20,236 nt of DNA from Thermoproteota archaeon (GTDB taxonomy: Archaea > Thermoproteota > Methanomethylicia > Methanomethylicales > B66-G16), in assembly GCA_003649085.1 (NCBI GenBank), contig QMQV01000019.1:1-20236 (forward strand), written 5' to 3'. Below, piece by piece: positions 7,697 through 14,098 of the stretch. The notes beneath the pieces are model-generated. The model saw only the letters and a program-made list of their open reading frames with translations, searched no databases and was not told the origin of the DNA. Position 1 is the first letter of the stretch; each line of letters begins with the position of its first letter. The translations under genes and the position numbers were made by a program.

Positions 7697-8314
7697 CTAA
7701 CTACTTCCTATTGGGCATTGAGTTTCTTCTAAAGCTTCTAAAACTTGAACATCAGCTTCGCTAACGTTGCCTAGCTCCTTAAACACTATAATAGCTGATG
7801 TTAGCTCAGCCAGCGCACAGACATAGAATAGAGCATTTAACCCAAAGTTCCATGCGATAGCGCCTGCTAAGAGAAACGTCGTTGTTGTAGCAATATCATA
7901 TATTGACTCATAAAAACCAAAGTACTTACCTCTGGTCACATTATCAGTTATATCAGCTAAGGCAGCTTTCCAAGCAGGCTTTTGCATAGCTGTGGCAAAG
8001 CCTCCAATAACTTCAATTATGTATAGTAGGTGAAGTGCGTTAACAATGGTATACGAGAGCGTTACAGCAGCATTTAGTATTCCACCGTAGAAGACAAGCT
8101 CTCTCCTACCAATTCTATCAGAAAGCTTACCCATCGGTGTCTCTAAGATAGCTAATACATATCCAAAAACTGCTGAAAGCACTAAAGCATCCATGAACGT
8201 GCCATTTACAACTTCTTCCACATAAATGACGTAGATAGGGCCAAGTACCGCAGTCGCTATTGATCCTAATGCTCCTGCTATAGTTAGCATTGCAAATCTC
8301 CTCGCCACGAACAT
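7697..8314 (-). CDS. Half-size MFS transporter (six membrane segments)
   Basis: 205 residues with about six membrane helices. The loop after helix 2 carries MFS motif A as GKLSDRIGRRE, and PAWKAALADI matches the region after helix 4. The protein matches only the N-terminal half of a typical 380-420-residue MFS permease. It ends in a short acidic tail (EALEETQ), and the following DNA has no room for a second half. It is either a remnant, or a six-helix unit that works as a homodimer. There is no internal stop or frameshift within the half that is present. It lies 36 bases downstream of the PadR-type gene and is probably co-transcribed and controlled by it. Substrate unknown. Confidence 0.7.
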   Translation of the reverse strand: MFVARRFAMLTIAGALGSIATAVLGPIYVIYVEEVVNGTFMDALVLSAVFGYVLAILETPMGKLSDRIGRRELVFYGGILNAAVTLSYTIVNALHLLYIIEVIGGFATAMQKPAWKAALADITDNVTRGKYFGFYESIYDIATTTTFLLAGAIAWNFGLNALFYVCALAELTSAIIVFKELGNVSEADVQVLEALEETQCPIGSS

Positions 8315-8350
8315 GGTTGATCACCACCGCCCACCACGATGAATCGTCCA

Positions 8351-9016
8351 TCACCCTCTCCCTCCAGCTGAAATTATCTTCTCAACATACGGCATTCCAT
8401 GTTCTTCAAGCAATTGTCTCGCTTTGGCTGTGAGCTTGTAGATCTTACGAGCTTTGCCGGTTGCCGTTACTTCAGTAAGCTTGATGTACTTCATTCGCTC
8501 AAGCTCATCTAAATGCCTGTATATGTTGCCCATGTCTTCAAAGTCCTTGAACATGTTGAAGCTCTTTCTTAATACCCTCCATATCGCATAGCCATAGGCA
8601 TCCTTGCCTTCCTTTTCGCAACAGTATATAGCTGCCAATACCTTAAGCTTCGTATCGCTAAGCCTAGTCTCCGCTACTTCGCTCTCTCTAACTCCGATTT
8701 CGTCCATTGCGATGACCCTAATGCCCAATTTATCAGCCACCTCCCTAACCTTTTGCGTCACCGTAGGCAATAGCAACATACACGTCACGTCGCCTAGCTC
8801 TGCTTTTGCCGCTAGCAACACTTGCATGCCTTGCCTATACTCTTCAGCATCGCCTAGCACTTGAACTGCTAGTTTTTCACCATCCTTGACAGCGTATATG
8901 TCGATCTTTGACACCAGCAACTGTTTGCCAGCCTCTACGCGATAGCCTTTAGAGCGTAGCCACGCAATCGCCTTATCGCGTAAGGCAGCCTCGTCTACCT
9001 TAGATGCTTTCCGCAA
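8351..9016 (-). CDS. PadR-type transcription regulator fused to a degenerate nuclease-like domain
   Basis: 221 residues from TTG 9016. Residues 1-105 resemble the PD-(D/E)XK/Holliday-resolvase-like fold: a helix, then KIDIYAVKDGEKLAVQV with D39 in place, but Q52 where the catalytic acid normally sits and Leu at the usual Lys. It is therefore probably not a nuclease. Residues 122-205 are a PadR winged helix (DAYGYAIWRVL, IYRHLDELERMKYIKL, YKLTAKARQLLEEH). PadR proteins are dimeric repressors that respond to small molecules, often controlling a neighbouring exporter, and here the MFS gene follows directly. A palindrome over the probable TATA box (9045-9060) suggests self-regulation. The start is uncertain; GGTG at 9027-9030 is the only nearby SD-like match. 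Confidence 0.75.
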   Translation of the reverse strand: MRKASKVDEAALRDKAIAWLRSKGYRVEAGKQLLVSKIDIYAVKDGEKLAVQVLGDAEEYRQGMQVLLAAKAELGDVTCMLLLPTVTQKVREVADKLGIRVIAMDEIGVRESEVAETRLSDTKLKVLAAIYCCEKEGKDAYGYAIWRVLRKSFNMFKDFEDMGNIYRHLDELERMKYIKLTEVTATGKARKIYKLTAKARQLLEEHGMPYVEKIISAGGRG

Positions 9017-9030
9017 TACCTGTAGACACC

Positions 9031-9042
9031 TATCTGTAGATA
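9031..9042. promoter_or_regulatory. Interrupted palindrome near the PadR-gene transcription start
   Basis: TATCT-GT-AGATA has 5-bp arms around a 2-base centre. It lies at the transcription start predicted from the TATA box at 9054-9062. A second TCTACAG copy, on the minus strand, occurs a few bases downstream at 9020-9026. It could be a second contact for the PadR-type protein. Confidence 0.3.
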
Positions 9043-9044
9043 CA

Positions 9045-9060
9045 TATATTTGGAAATATA
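9045..9060. promoter_or_regulatory. Probable operator palindrome over the PadR-gene TATA box
   Basis: TATATTT-GG-AAATATA is a perfect 7-bp inverted repeat with a 2-base centre, flanked by ACA and TGT. Its right arm overlaps the best minus-strand TATA box (TTTATATTT, 9062-9054), which predicts a start near 9031, 15 bases before the TTG start. An AT-rich palindrome over the promoter of a PadR gene is the usual position for an autoregulatory operator. No binding evidence is available. Confidence 0.45.
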
Positions 9061-9095
9061 AATGTTTCTACTAAATCTCTTGTGTGCTCAGAAAA

Positions 9096-9122
9096 CAAAG
9101 AGTATTAATACTTCATCCTTTG
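9096..9122. promoter_or_regulatory. Palindrome AGTATTAATACT with flanking inverted repeat
   Basis: AGTATTAATACT at 9101-9112 is a perfect 12-base palindrome. CAAAG at 9096-9100 and CTTTG at 9118-9122 add an outer inverted repeat. It lies between the end of the RadB-like gene and the PadR promoter. It may be an operator or help end the upstream operon's transcript. Nothing else recognisable is seen in 9123-9279. Confidence 0.3.
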
Positions 9123-9279
9123 TCGAAAGCCCGTGCTGATAACCATTCTCAATATCTTGTCGCAGCTTACCTCCCATAGGTTATAACCTTCTGCCCCTCA
9201 ATAGCTATAAAAGACCCATTATACTGAGCGCATAAACTATCAAAATTTTCAACAAATCAAGCTATACCAACACCCAACA

Positions 9280-9918
9280 TTAAGCGAAAACATCAGTCTC
9301 CATAACTCCAGCGTCAGTTATCAAAGCCTTTACTCTCAACTTGAGCGGGGGTTTAATAATCGAAATCTCTTTAAAACCATCACTTAAATTCCTAGTTTCA
9401 AGTACTACGTTAAAATGAGGTATTATTGATTTCCTACACACAGGCATATTATCTAAAGCTACGCCACTAATACCTACTAACTTTACGTCTAACATATTTA
9501 GAGCAGTCTTAAGGCGTGCCAGCCCTAAGTTTAGCAACCTGTTTTTGGCAACATTTTCCTGAAAAACTTGTGATGTTATTAGCTGATATAACCTTGAAAC
9601 CGTATCGACTATAACTAACCTGGCTTCAATACTCTCTACAAGTAAATCTACTTCGTTTACAAATGTCATGAAGTCTTTAAAGCTGTTAAGTTTTAAGATA
9701 AAGAAGTTATTAACTAAGGCTTCTATACCTAGCAAATCCTGTGCTCGTTCTAAAGGCTCATCTTTATCAGTTACGTAGAGGACATTAGCATGGTTTTTAA
9801 CTACATCTTTAGCTATTTGCAGTGCCAATGTAGTTTTTCCTGATCCTGCTTCTCCATAAATTAATAGGGATTTTGCAGGCTGCAAAAGCTTATCTAATGC
9901 TCTAATACCTGTCTTCAC
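9280..9918 (-). CDS. RadB-like Rad51/RadA paralogue
   Basis: 212 residues made of a single RecA-fold ATPase core. Walker A is GEAGSGKT at 22-29. Walker B is LVIVD at 101-105, followed by TVSRLY. The helix-hairpin-helix domain of RadA is absent, as in RadB and other archaeal RadA paralogues, which are usually 210-260 residues. Such paralogues are thought to help or regulate RadA filaments rather than exchange strands alone. The C-terminal third is much diverged from RadA, so the subgroup (RadB, aRadC or other) is open. GTG 9918 follows AGGAGG by 7 bases, and the gene overlaps the SWIM gene by 17 bases. It is the last gene of the radA operon. Confidence 0.75.
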   Translation of the reverse strand: MKTGIRALDKLLQPAKSLLIYGEAGSGKTTLALQIAKDVVKNHANVLYVTDKDEPLERAQDLLGIEALVNNFFILKLNSFKDFMTFVNEVDLLVESIEARLVIVDTVSRLYQLITSQVFQENVAKNRLLNLGLARLKTALNMLDVKLVGISGVALDNMPVCRKSIIPHFNVVLETRNLSDGFKEISIIKPPLKLRVKALITDAGVMETDVFA

Positions 9919-10186
9919 CTTTCATCCTCCTATACGCTATTACTGCTCCTATGTGACTACATCCTTCTCTAGCTCTTCTAAGAGAAAATGGCTTTGACGG
10001 ATCTTGACAACTGCATACGTATCTTTTCAGTCCTTTGAGGTCAACTAGCTTTACAATGTAGTATCCGTCTCTATCGCCTAGCTCGCTTCTCCCCCTAACT
10101 TTCCACACCTTTCCGGGAACAATTTCCTCCACGTCATTTACTCGCGCTAAGCTACGCTTAGGCAAACTACGGCTTCTGCTCCGCAT
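9902..10186 (-). CDS. Small SWIM zinc-finger protein in the radA operon
   Basis: 94 residues. The SWIM signature CxCxnCxH is complete: C58 and C60 (VCSCQDP), C76 and H78 (GCSHIGAVIAY). A strand (GYYIVKLVDLKGLKRY) precedes it, as expected for the fold. The first 16 residues are strongly basic with an RSRSRS run. SWIM domains bind one zinc. In eukaryotes the SWIM proteins Sws1 (human) and Shu2 (budding yeast) pair with Rad51 paralogues to assist Rad51. Here the gene overlaps radA by 20 bases and a Rad51-paralogue gene by 17, so a similar role is a reasonable inference. ATG 10186 is supported by GAGGGT at 10194-10199, 7 bases upstream. Confidence 0.8.
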   Translation of the reverse strand: MRSRSRSLPKRSLARVNDVEEIVPGKVWKVRGRSELGDRDGYYIVKLVDLKGLKRYVCSCQDPSKPFSLRRAREGCSHIGAVIAYRRMKGEDRY

Positions 10187-11111
10187 CTACAATACCCTCG
10201 TCTTTAACGGCAAAGTACGTAGATGCCCTTGGATGTTTAGGAGAGTCTATTATCGTAGCTTTAGTCAAGCCCTTTGACTTTTCGAGTAAAATCCTGTACG
10301 TACAGCCATGAGCTACTATGTTGCCTCCAGCCGGCTTGTAATTAGCTGTTCCTGGGACGTATTCGGGCACGTCAAGTATCTGATTAGTAACTACAACTAC
10401 AATATCATATAGCATGAAGAGTCTTTGTAGCTGATGTATATGCCTGTTAAGCTTCTGTTGTCTAGCTACCAGTGCTTCCCTGCCAACATACTCACTTCTA
10501 AAGTGAGCAGTCAGCGAGTCCACAACAACTAGCTTGACGTTATTGTACTTCACGTAGTTAAATGCCTCCTCAACAAGGTCCATTTGGTGATCCGTGTTTA
10601 ACGCTTTGGCATGGTATATGTTCTCTAAGACCTCTTCTCCCATACCAAATCTTCGAGCAATTTCGACAATTCTAGTACTACTGAAAGTGTCTTCAGTATC
10701 TATGAAGAAAGCCCCGCCTCCTAAACCGCCCTTCTCTTTAGGTAATTGCACCGTGACGCATAGCTGGAAACATAGCTGCGTTTTTCCAGTTCCGTAAGCC
10801 CCTACAAGCTCCGTAATTCCCTTTTCAAGACCGCCTTTTAAAATTGCGTCAAGCCCAGAACATCCTGTCGTCAGCTTAGCTGCATTGCCTCTTAAATACA
10901 CCTTTGCTGGCACAATACCTACGCCGAGCTTTTCGCGCGCTGCTCGCGTTATAGCAAAAGCTCTTTCCTCTGATATTCCTTCAACTCTCTGTAGAAGCTC
11001 TCTTGTCGACAAAGCAGCTAAGTCTCTAAGACACGTAATGCCTCCTCTCCTAAGCTTTTCAGCGGTCACTGCACCTACACCATCTAAACTTTCAAGCTCA
11101 TCCTTCACCAC
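10167..11111 (-). CDS. radA: DNA repair and recombination protein RadA
   Basis: About 314 residues. Domain order is N-terminal helix-hairpin-helix DNA-binding (LESLDGVGAVTAEKLRRGG, GISEERAFAITRAA), a short linker, then the RecA-fold core. In 317-residue numbering, Walker A is GAYGTGKT at 107-114, FFIDTEDTF is at 138-146, Walker B is KLVVVD at 196-201, and VVVTNQIL (L2 start) is near 242-249. RadA forms ATP-dependent filaments on single-stranded DNA and catalyses strand exchange. The linker motif, normally FxxA, is IVPA here (69-72). The frame is open to GTG 11120, but that codon sits inside the SD GGAGGTGA (11117-11124), so GTG 11111, or 11108, is the likely start. It overlaps the HerA-like gene upstream and the SWIM gene downstream. 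Confidence 0.93.
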   Translation of the reverse strand: MVKDELESLDGVGAVTAEKLRRGGITCLRDLAALSTRELLQRVEGISEERAFAITRAAREKLGVGIVPAKVYLRGNAAKLTTGCSGLDAILKGGLEKGITELVGAYGTGKTQLCFQLCVTVQLPKEKGGLGGGAFFIDTEDTFSSTRIVEIARRFGMGEEVLENIYHAKALNTDHQMDLVEEAFNYVKYNNVKLVVVDSLTAHFRSEYVGREALVARQQKLNRHIHQLQRLFMLYDIVVVVTNQILDVPEYVPGTANYKPAGGNIVAHGCTYRILLEKSKGLTKATIIDSPKHPRASTYFAVKDEGIVDAEQKP

Positions 11112-12663
11112 TTTTCTCACCTCCTTCCACCTCCTTACTCAGTGAGCTTGATTTCCTCACATTATCTTCAAATTCCGTCAGAACGTCTTCACCAAAACTA
11201 GTTATAGCATACCATCTCACTCCATCACGATCATAATAATCGGTTATTAGCTTATGCCTAAGAAAGACCTTAATGAGCTGTCTAAACTCCTGTTCAGTTA
11301 AGAAAGGTATAGCTCGATAGCTTCCGTGAGGAATCCTATTGCTCTTAATGAAGTCTAACAACTTGTAAGCTTTAGCGACATCTTTAAGATCTTTAAATAA
11401 CCTTTCAAGCAGACTCCTCCTATAGGTTACAACCTTAAGCTTCTCTCTTGAAAAACCAAGCTTCTCCATATGTGCTACGATCTCTCCGTCACTTACTTCA
11501 GTAGGCGGTCGGCCTTCAAGCTCAATTAACATAGGCATGTGCTCAATAGGCTTGGATATCAAGTAGCGATGTGTGCCCAATGATATGTAAGTCTTAAGTT
11601 GCTCTGAGCTTAGAGAAAACATCCTAGCAATTAAGGAAACATCGTTTTCGCTTAACCCTCTGCAGAAAACCTTTGTCTTAGATCTAGACAACGCCTCTCT
11701 GCTAATTTCAGAAGGGCTTGAACAGCTAAGCACGACTCCTAAGTTTTTCGATGAGAAGGCATCAAATAAGTGCAAGATCACCGGTATGCGTTCATATACG
11801 AGTACGAGATCTTGTCTCATAGCCCTTTGAATGCTAGGCAATAAATATTGCGCATCCTCTAAGACAAGTAAGCTACCTAGGGGGTTTCCAAAAGCTAGCT
11901 TAACGGTTAAAACGGCCTGAGCCAGCGTTCTCAATCTAACGCTATAAACCCTCTTCAAATCCAATATGACAGGAGGCTTGATAATGTCGTTAAGGGAGAT
12001 TGTTGATTCCGCATTAAACGCTAATCCAGCAAATCCCACTTGAAGACTTTCTAAAACCATTTTCAAACTCTCAAGCTTGAAAACCTCTCTCGCCGAAACC
12101 TCGGCTTCGACAGCTAGCAGAGAGTCTAAAAGATCTTCAGCTGTGGGCTTTTCAATACCTTCTTCATAAACTCTTTTCAAGGCTTTAAGCAAATATCGCG
12201 CCTGTACATCATCAAGGTTTAGCACAGACTTTAAAACTTCAACTAATATCAAGGCATAGTCTTCTTTAACGCCAATAGGCTGAAAGATATTTAATGAGAA
12301 GTCTTCACCGAGCTTAAATACCTTCAACTCAGGGATTTCCCTAATTAAACCCACATATGCACCGTAAGTGTCTAACACAATGAACTTCTCGTTAGCTTCA
12401 TGAATAACCTTCAACAAGTTGTAAACAAAGAAGCTTCTAGCTTCATAATCTCCACATACACAAAGCAACTTCAAATCACTTTTTGAAAGACATACCTTAG
12501 CGATCCTCTCATCGCAAGCTGAAAGCGCATAGCCTATGAAAAAGTCCCCACTCTCAAGTTTAGGCATGTTAAAGTTAGCTTTAACAGCTTTCTGAGCTTC
12601 AACGCTAAGGGATGCTTTCAACAACGCTTTGATGATATCACTGCTTACGAAGTTGGCTTTCAA
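11098..12663 (-). CDS. HerA/VirB4-like P-loop ATPase with degenerate Walker A and C-terminal winged helix
   Basis: 521 residues from TTG 12663, with SD GGAGGT at 12673-12678. The pattern follows HerA/FtsK-superfamily translocases: IGYAL and KVCLS before the P-loop strand, FIVLDTYGAY at 94-103, VILDLKRVY at 232-240, a Walker B-like LLVLEDAQYLLP at 265-276, and GVVLSCSSPSEIS. The P-loop itself is gone: at 71-78 the sequence is GDYEARSF, lacking GKS/T. The Walker B acid order is ED rather than DE. It probably binds ATP poorly or not at all, and may act as a structural partner. Residues about 430-500 look like a winged helix. Both neighbours overlap: TTGA with the membrane gene, and about 14 bases with radA. 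Family level is fairly sure; function is not. Confidence 0.65.
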   Translation of the reverse strand: MKANFVSSDIIKALLKASLSVEAQKAVKANFNMPKLESGDFFIGYALSACDERIAKVCLSKSDLKLLCVCGDYEARSFFVYNLLKVIHEANEKFIVLDTYGAYVGLIREIPELKVFKLGEDFSLNIFQPIGVKEDYALILVEVLKSVLNLDDVQARYLLKALKRVYEEGIEKPTAEDLLDSLLAVEAEVSAREVFKLESLKMVLESLQVGFAGLAFNAESTISLNDIIKPPVILDLKRVYSVRLRTLAQAVLTVKLAFGNPLGSLLVLEDAQYLLPSIQRAMRQDLVLVYERIPVILHLFDAFSSKNLGVVLSCSSPSEISREALSRSKTKVFCRGLSENDVSLIARMFSLSSEQLKTYISLGTHRYLISKPIEHMPMLIELEGRPPTEVSDGEIVAHMEKLGFSREKLKVVTYRRSLLERLFKDLKDVAKAYKLLDFIKSNRIPHGSYRAIPFLTEQEFRQLIKVFLRHKLITDYYDRDGVRWYAITSFGEDVLTEFEDNVRKSSSLSKEVEGGEKSGEG

Positions 12664-13436
12664 CCTAAACCCACCTCCATAAACCTCAAAGCTTTCACAA
12701 CGTCACGACCAAGCAAGACATCGACCCTAGCCTTATCAAAACATGTGGAGACAACGGTTTCAAACGTCTTAAGCTTACTAATAAACTCTTGAACAAGTTC
12801 CTGAGCTTTAGCACCATCAAGCTTAACTAAGCGTTTTTTACTTCTCAGTAAAATCAAGATTCCAACTTTCCAAAAAGGCTCAGCATCAGAACCCATAGAA
12901 GAACATACGAGAGAGCATGTGAAATCAACTTTCAACTTCATAGCCGTAGATAGCAACACATCTAAGTTACCGCTAAAACCATTAACCTCACTTATAGCAA
13001 TAGCTCCCAAACATACAACAAATAAGCCGTCAATAGCGAGTAAGCAAGGAGAGTCCTCAAATGGAAGATAATATTTATCGCTTAAACTCACTTCGTAGAG
13101 CTCTTCAATCCTCTTAAGCTTCAAAAGCTTAAGTTCTCGTTTTTTAAGTAAGCGCTCTAGAAAACCTTTCTTCGAAACCTTATCTACAGGCCTACCAAAG
13201 TCACCTTCTTGAGCTTTTATATCAGGACCTTTACTCCTACCTGTAGTAACTGTCGCCAAGTTTCTAGTTGAAGTAAGGCTTTCTTCTCCATGAAGTTTAC
13301 TTATAATCTTCTTCTCAATAATCGAAATGCTTGCTAAAACTAAAATTGTGAGAAGCAGGTTCTTTAAAGTTAAAAGCGTTGTTAAGCCTATTAACGCCCA
13401 GGGCATTAAATGGACAATTTTCTTAATAATTTTCAT
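12660..13436 (-). CDS. Membrane-anchored protein, first gene of the radA operon
   Basis: 258 residues. Two short membrane helices, about residues 9-24 and 26-42, sit at the N-terminus, followed by a basic linker (KKGFLERLLKKRELKLLKLKR) and a soluble domain of about 150 residues that I cannot assign. The layout, a two-helix anchor plus an alpha/beta domain ahead of a HerA/VirB4-like ATPase, resembles the N-terminal part of archaeal VirB4/CedB-type proteins that are single chains elsewhere. The ATG to TTGA junction with the next gene (4-base overlap) fits a split gene or an obligate pair. This is inference. ATG 13436 has GAGGT at 13446-13450. The promoter is probably at 13478-13490. Confidence 0.6.
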   Translation of the reverse strand: MKIIKKIVHLMPWALIGLTTLLTLKNLLLTILVLASISIIEKKIISKLHGEESLTSTRNLATVTTGRSKGPDIKAQEGDFGRPVDKVSKKGFLERLLKKRELKLLKLKRIEELYEVSLSDKYYLPFEDSPCLLAIDGLFVVCLGAIAISEVNGFSGNLDVLLSTAMKLKVDFTCSLVCSSMGSDAEPFWKVGILILLRSKKRLVKLDGAKAQELVQEFISKLKTFETVVSTCFDKARVDVLLGRDVVKALRFMEVGLG

Positions 13437-13477
13437 TTACTTTAAACCTCAAAAACAATGCACTAACTTGTCTTGCT

Positions 13478-13490
13478 TAAACATTGTTTA
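13478..13490. promoter_or_regulatory. Palindrome over the probable radA-operon promoter
   Basis: TAAACA-T-TGTTTA is a perfect inverted repeat with 6-bp arms and one central base. On the minus strand it includes TGTTTAAG, the best TATA-like element, which predicts a start near 13456, just before the SD of the first operon gene. It may be both the TATA region and an operator. Binding is not shown. Confidence 0.4.
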
Positions 13491-13541
13491 GATGTTAATC
13501 GAAACCATTTTTGCACAAAAGTGAAAAGAAGACCATTCGAT

Positions 13542-13556
13542 GGAGCTCACAGCTCC
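13542..13556. repeat. Short perfect hairpin GGAGCT-CAC-AGCTCC
   Basis: Six-base arms with a 3-base loop lie mid-way in the 249-base divergent gap between the radA operon and yjbQ. It is far GC-richer than its AT-rich surroundings. No U-run follows on either strand, so it is not an obvious terminator. Role unknown. Confidence 0.4.
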
Positions 13557-13650
13557 TCAGAATTTTCGAAACTTAATTTACAACAAATAATTGGCTAAAC
13601 TTTATTACATTTCCAAAACAGAGTATAGAAAACTTTAGTAAAGACATCTC

Positions 13651-13681
13651 AAGACCTTAGCTCAACTCGACTAGGGGTCTT
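13651..13681 (+). promoter_or_regulatory. Leader hairpin that can pair the yjbQ ribosome-binding site
   Basis: AAGACC at 13651-13656 can pair perfectly with GGTCTT at 13676-13681. The second arm overlaps the GGGGT that is the only SD-like sequence before ATG 13686. If this leader is transcribed, the hairpin would compete with ribosome binding. The loop is 19 bases, so stability may be modest. Confidence 0.3.
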
Positions 13682-13685
13682 AACT

Positions 13686-14096
13686 ATGAATATATACTTC
13701 AAAGAGTTTACGTTATCCACTAAGAAGCGAAGAGAGCTGCTTGATGTCACACGCATTGTGGAGCAAGTGGTTTGCGAATCTAAGGTAGTTAATGGTATAT
13801 GCACGGTATATACTCCGCATACTACCATGAGCATCGTAGTTAACGAACCTGAAGGTGGGCTTCTTGAAGATTTTTTAAACAAAGTTTCGAGTGACTTTCC
13901 AGATGACGGTAGATGGTTACATAACAAGATCGATAGTAACGCATCAGCACACTTAGCTTCAATGTATTTAGGCAACGCTAGGACATTTATAGTCCGCGAC
14001 GGTAAGCTTCTATTGGGAACTTGGCAGAGCATATTAGCTGTAGAACTCGATGGTCCCCGCACTAGAAAACTATACGTCCAGGTGATGGGAGAGTAG
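13686..14096 (+). CDS. YjbQ/UPF0047 family protein
   Basis: 136 residues, the usual family length. Signatures include YTPHTTMSIVVNEPEGG at about 42-58, RWLHNKIDSNASAHLAS at about 76-92, and the C-terminal LLLGTWQSILAVELDGPR with a closing VQVMGE. The conserved His residues in these motifs form the metal or active site in solved structures of the family. Some members have weak thiamine-phosphate synthase activity, but the true role is not settled. ATG 13686 follows GGGGT by about seven bases. Two bases separate its stop from the DUF89 gene, so the two form an operon. Confidence 0.9.
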   Translation: MNIYFKEFTLSTKKRRELLDVTRIVEQVVCESKVVNGICTVYTPHTTMSIVVNEPEGGLLEDFLNKVSSDFPDDGRWLHNKIDSNASAHLASMYLGNARTFIVRDGKLLLGTWQSILAVELDGPRTRKLYVQVMGE

Positions 14097-14098
14097 CC

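Noticed and set aside
8127..8354. Minus-strand ORF overlapping the MFS start
   Set aside because: Shadow frame of the MFS gene; the MFS frame has membrane helices and motif A.
13649..14062. 137-codon minus-strand ORF across yjbQ
   Set aside because: Antisense to a textbook YjbQ frame.
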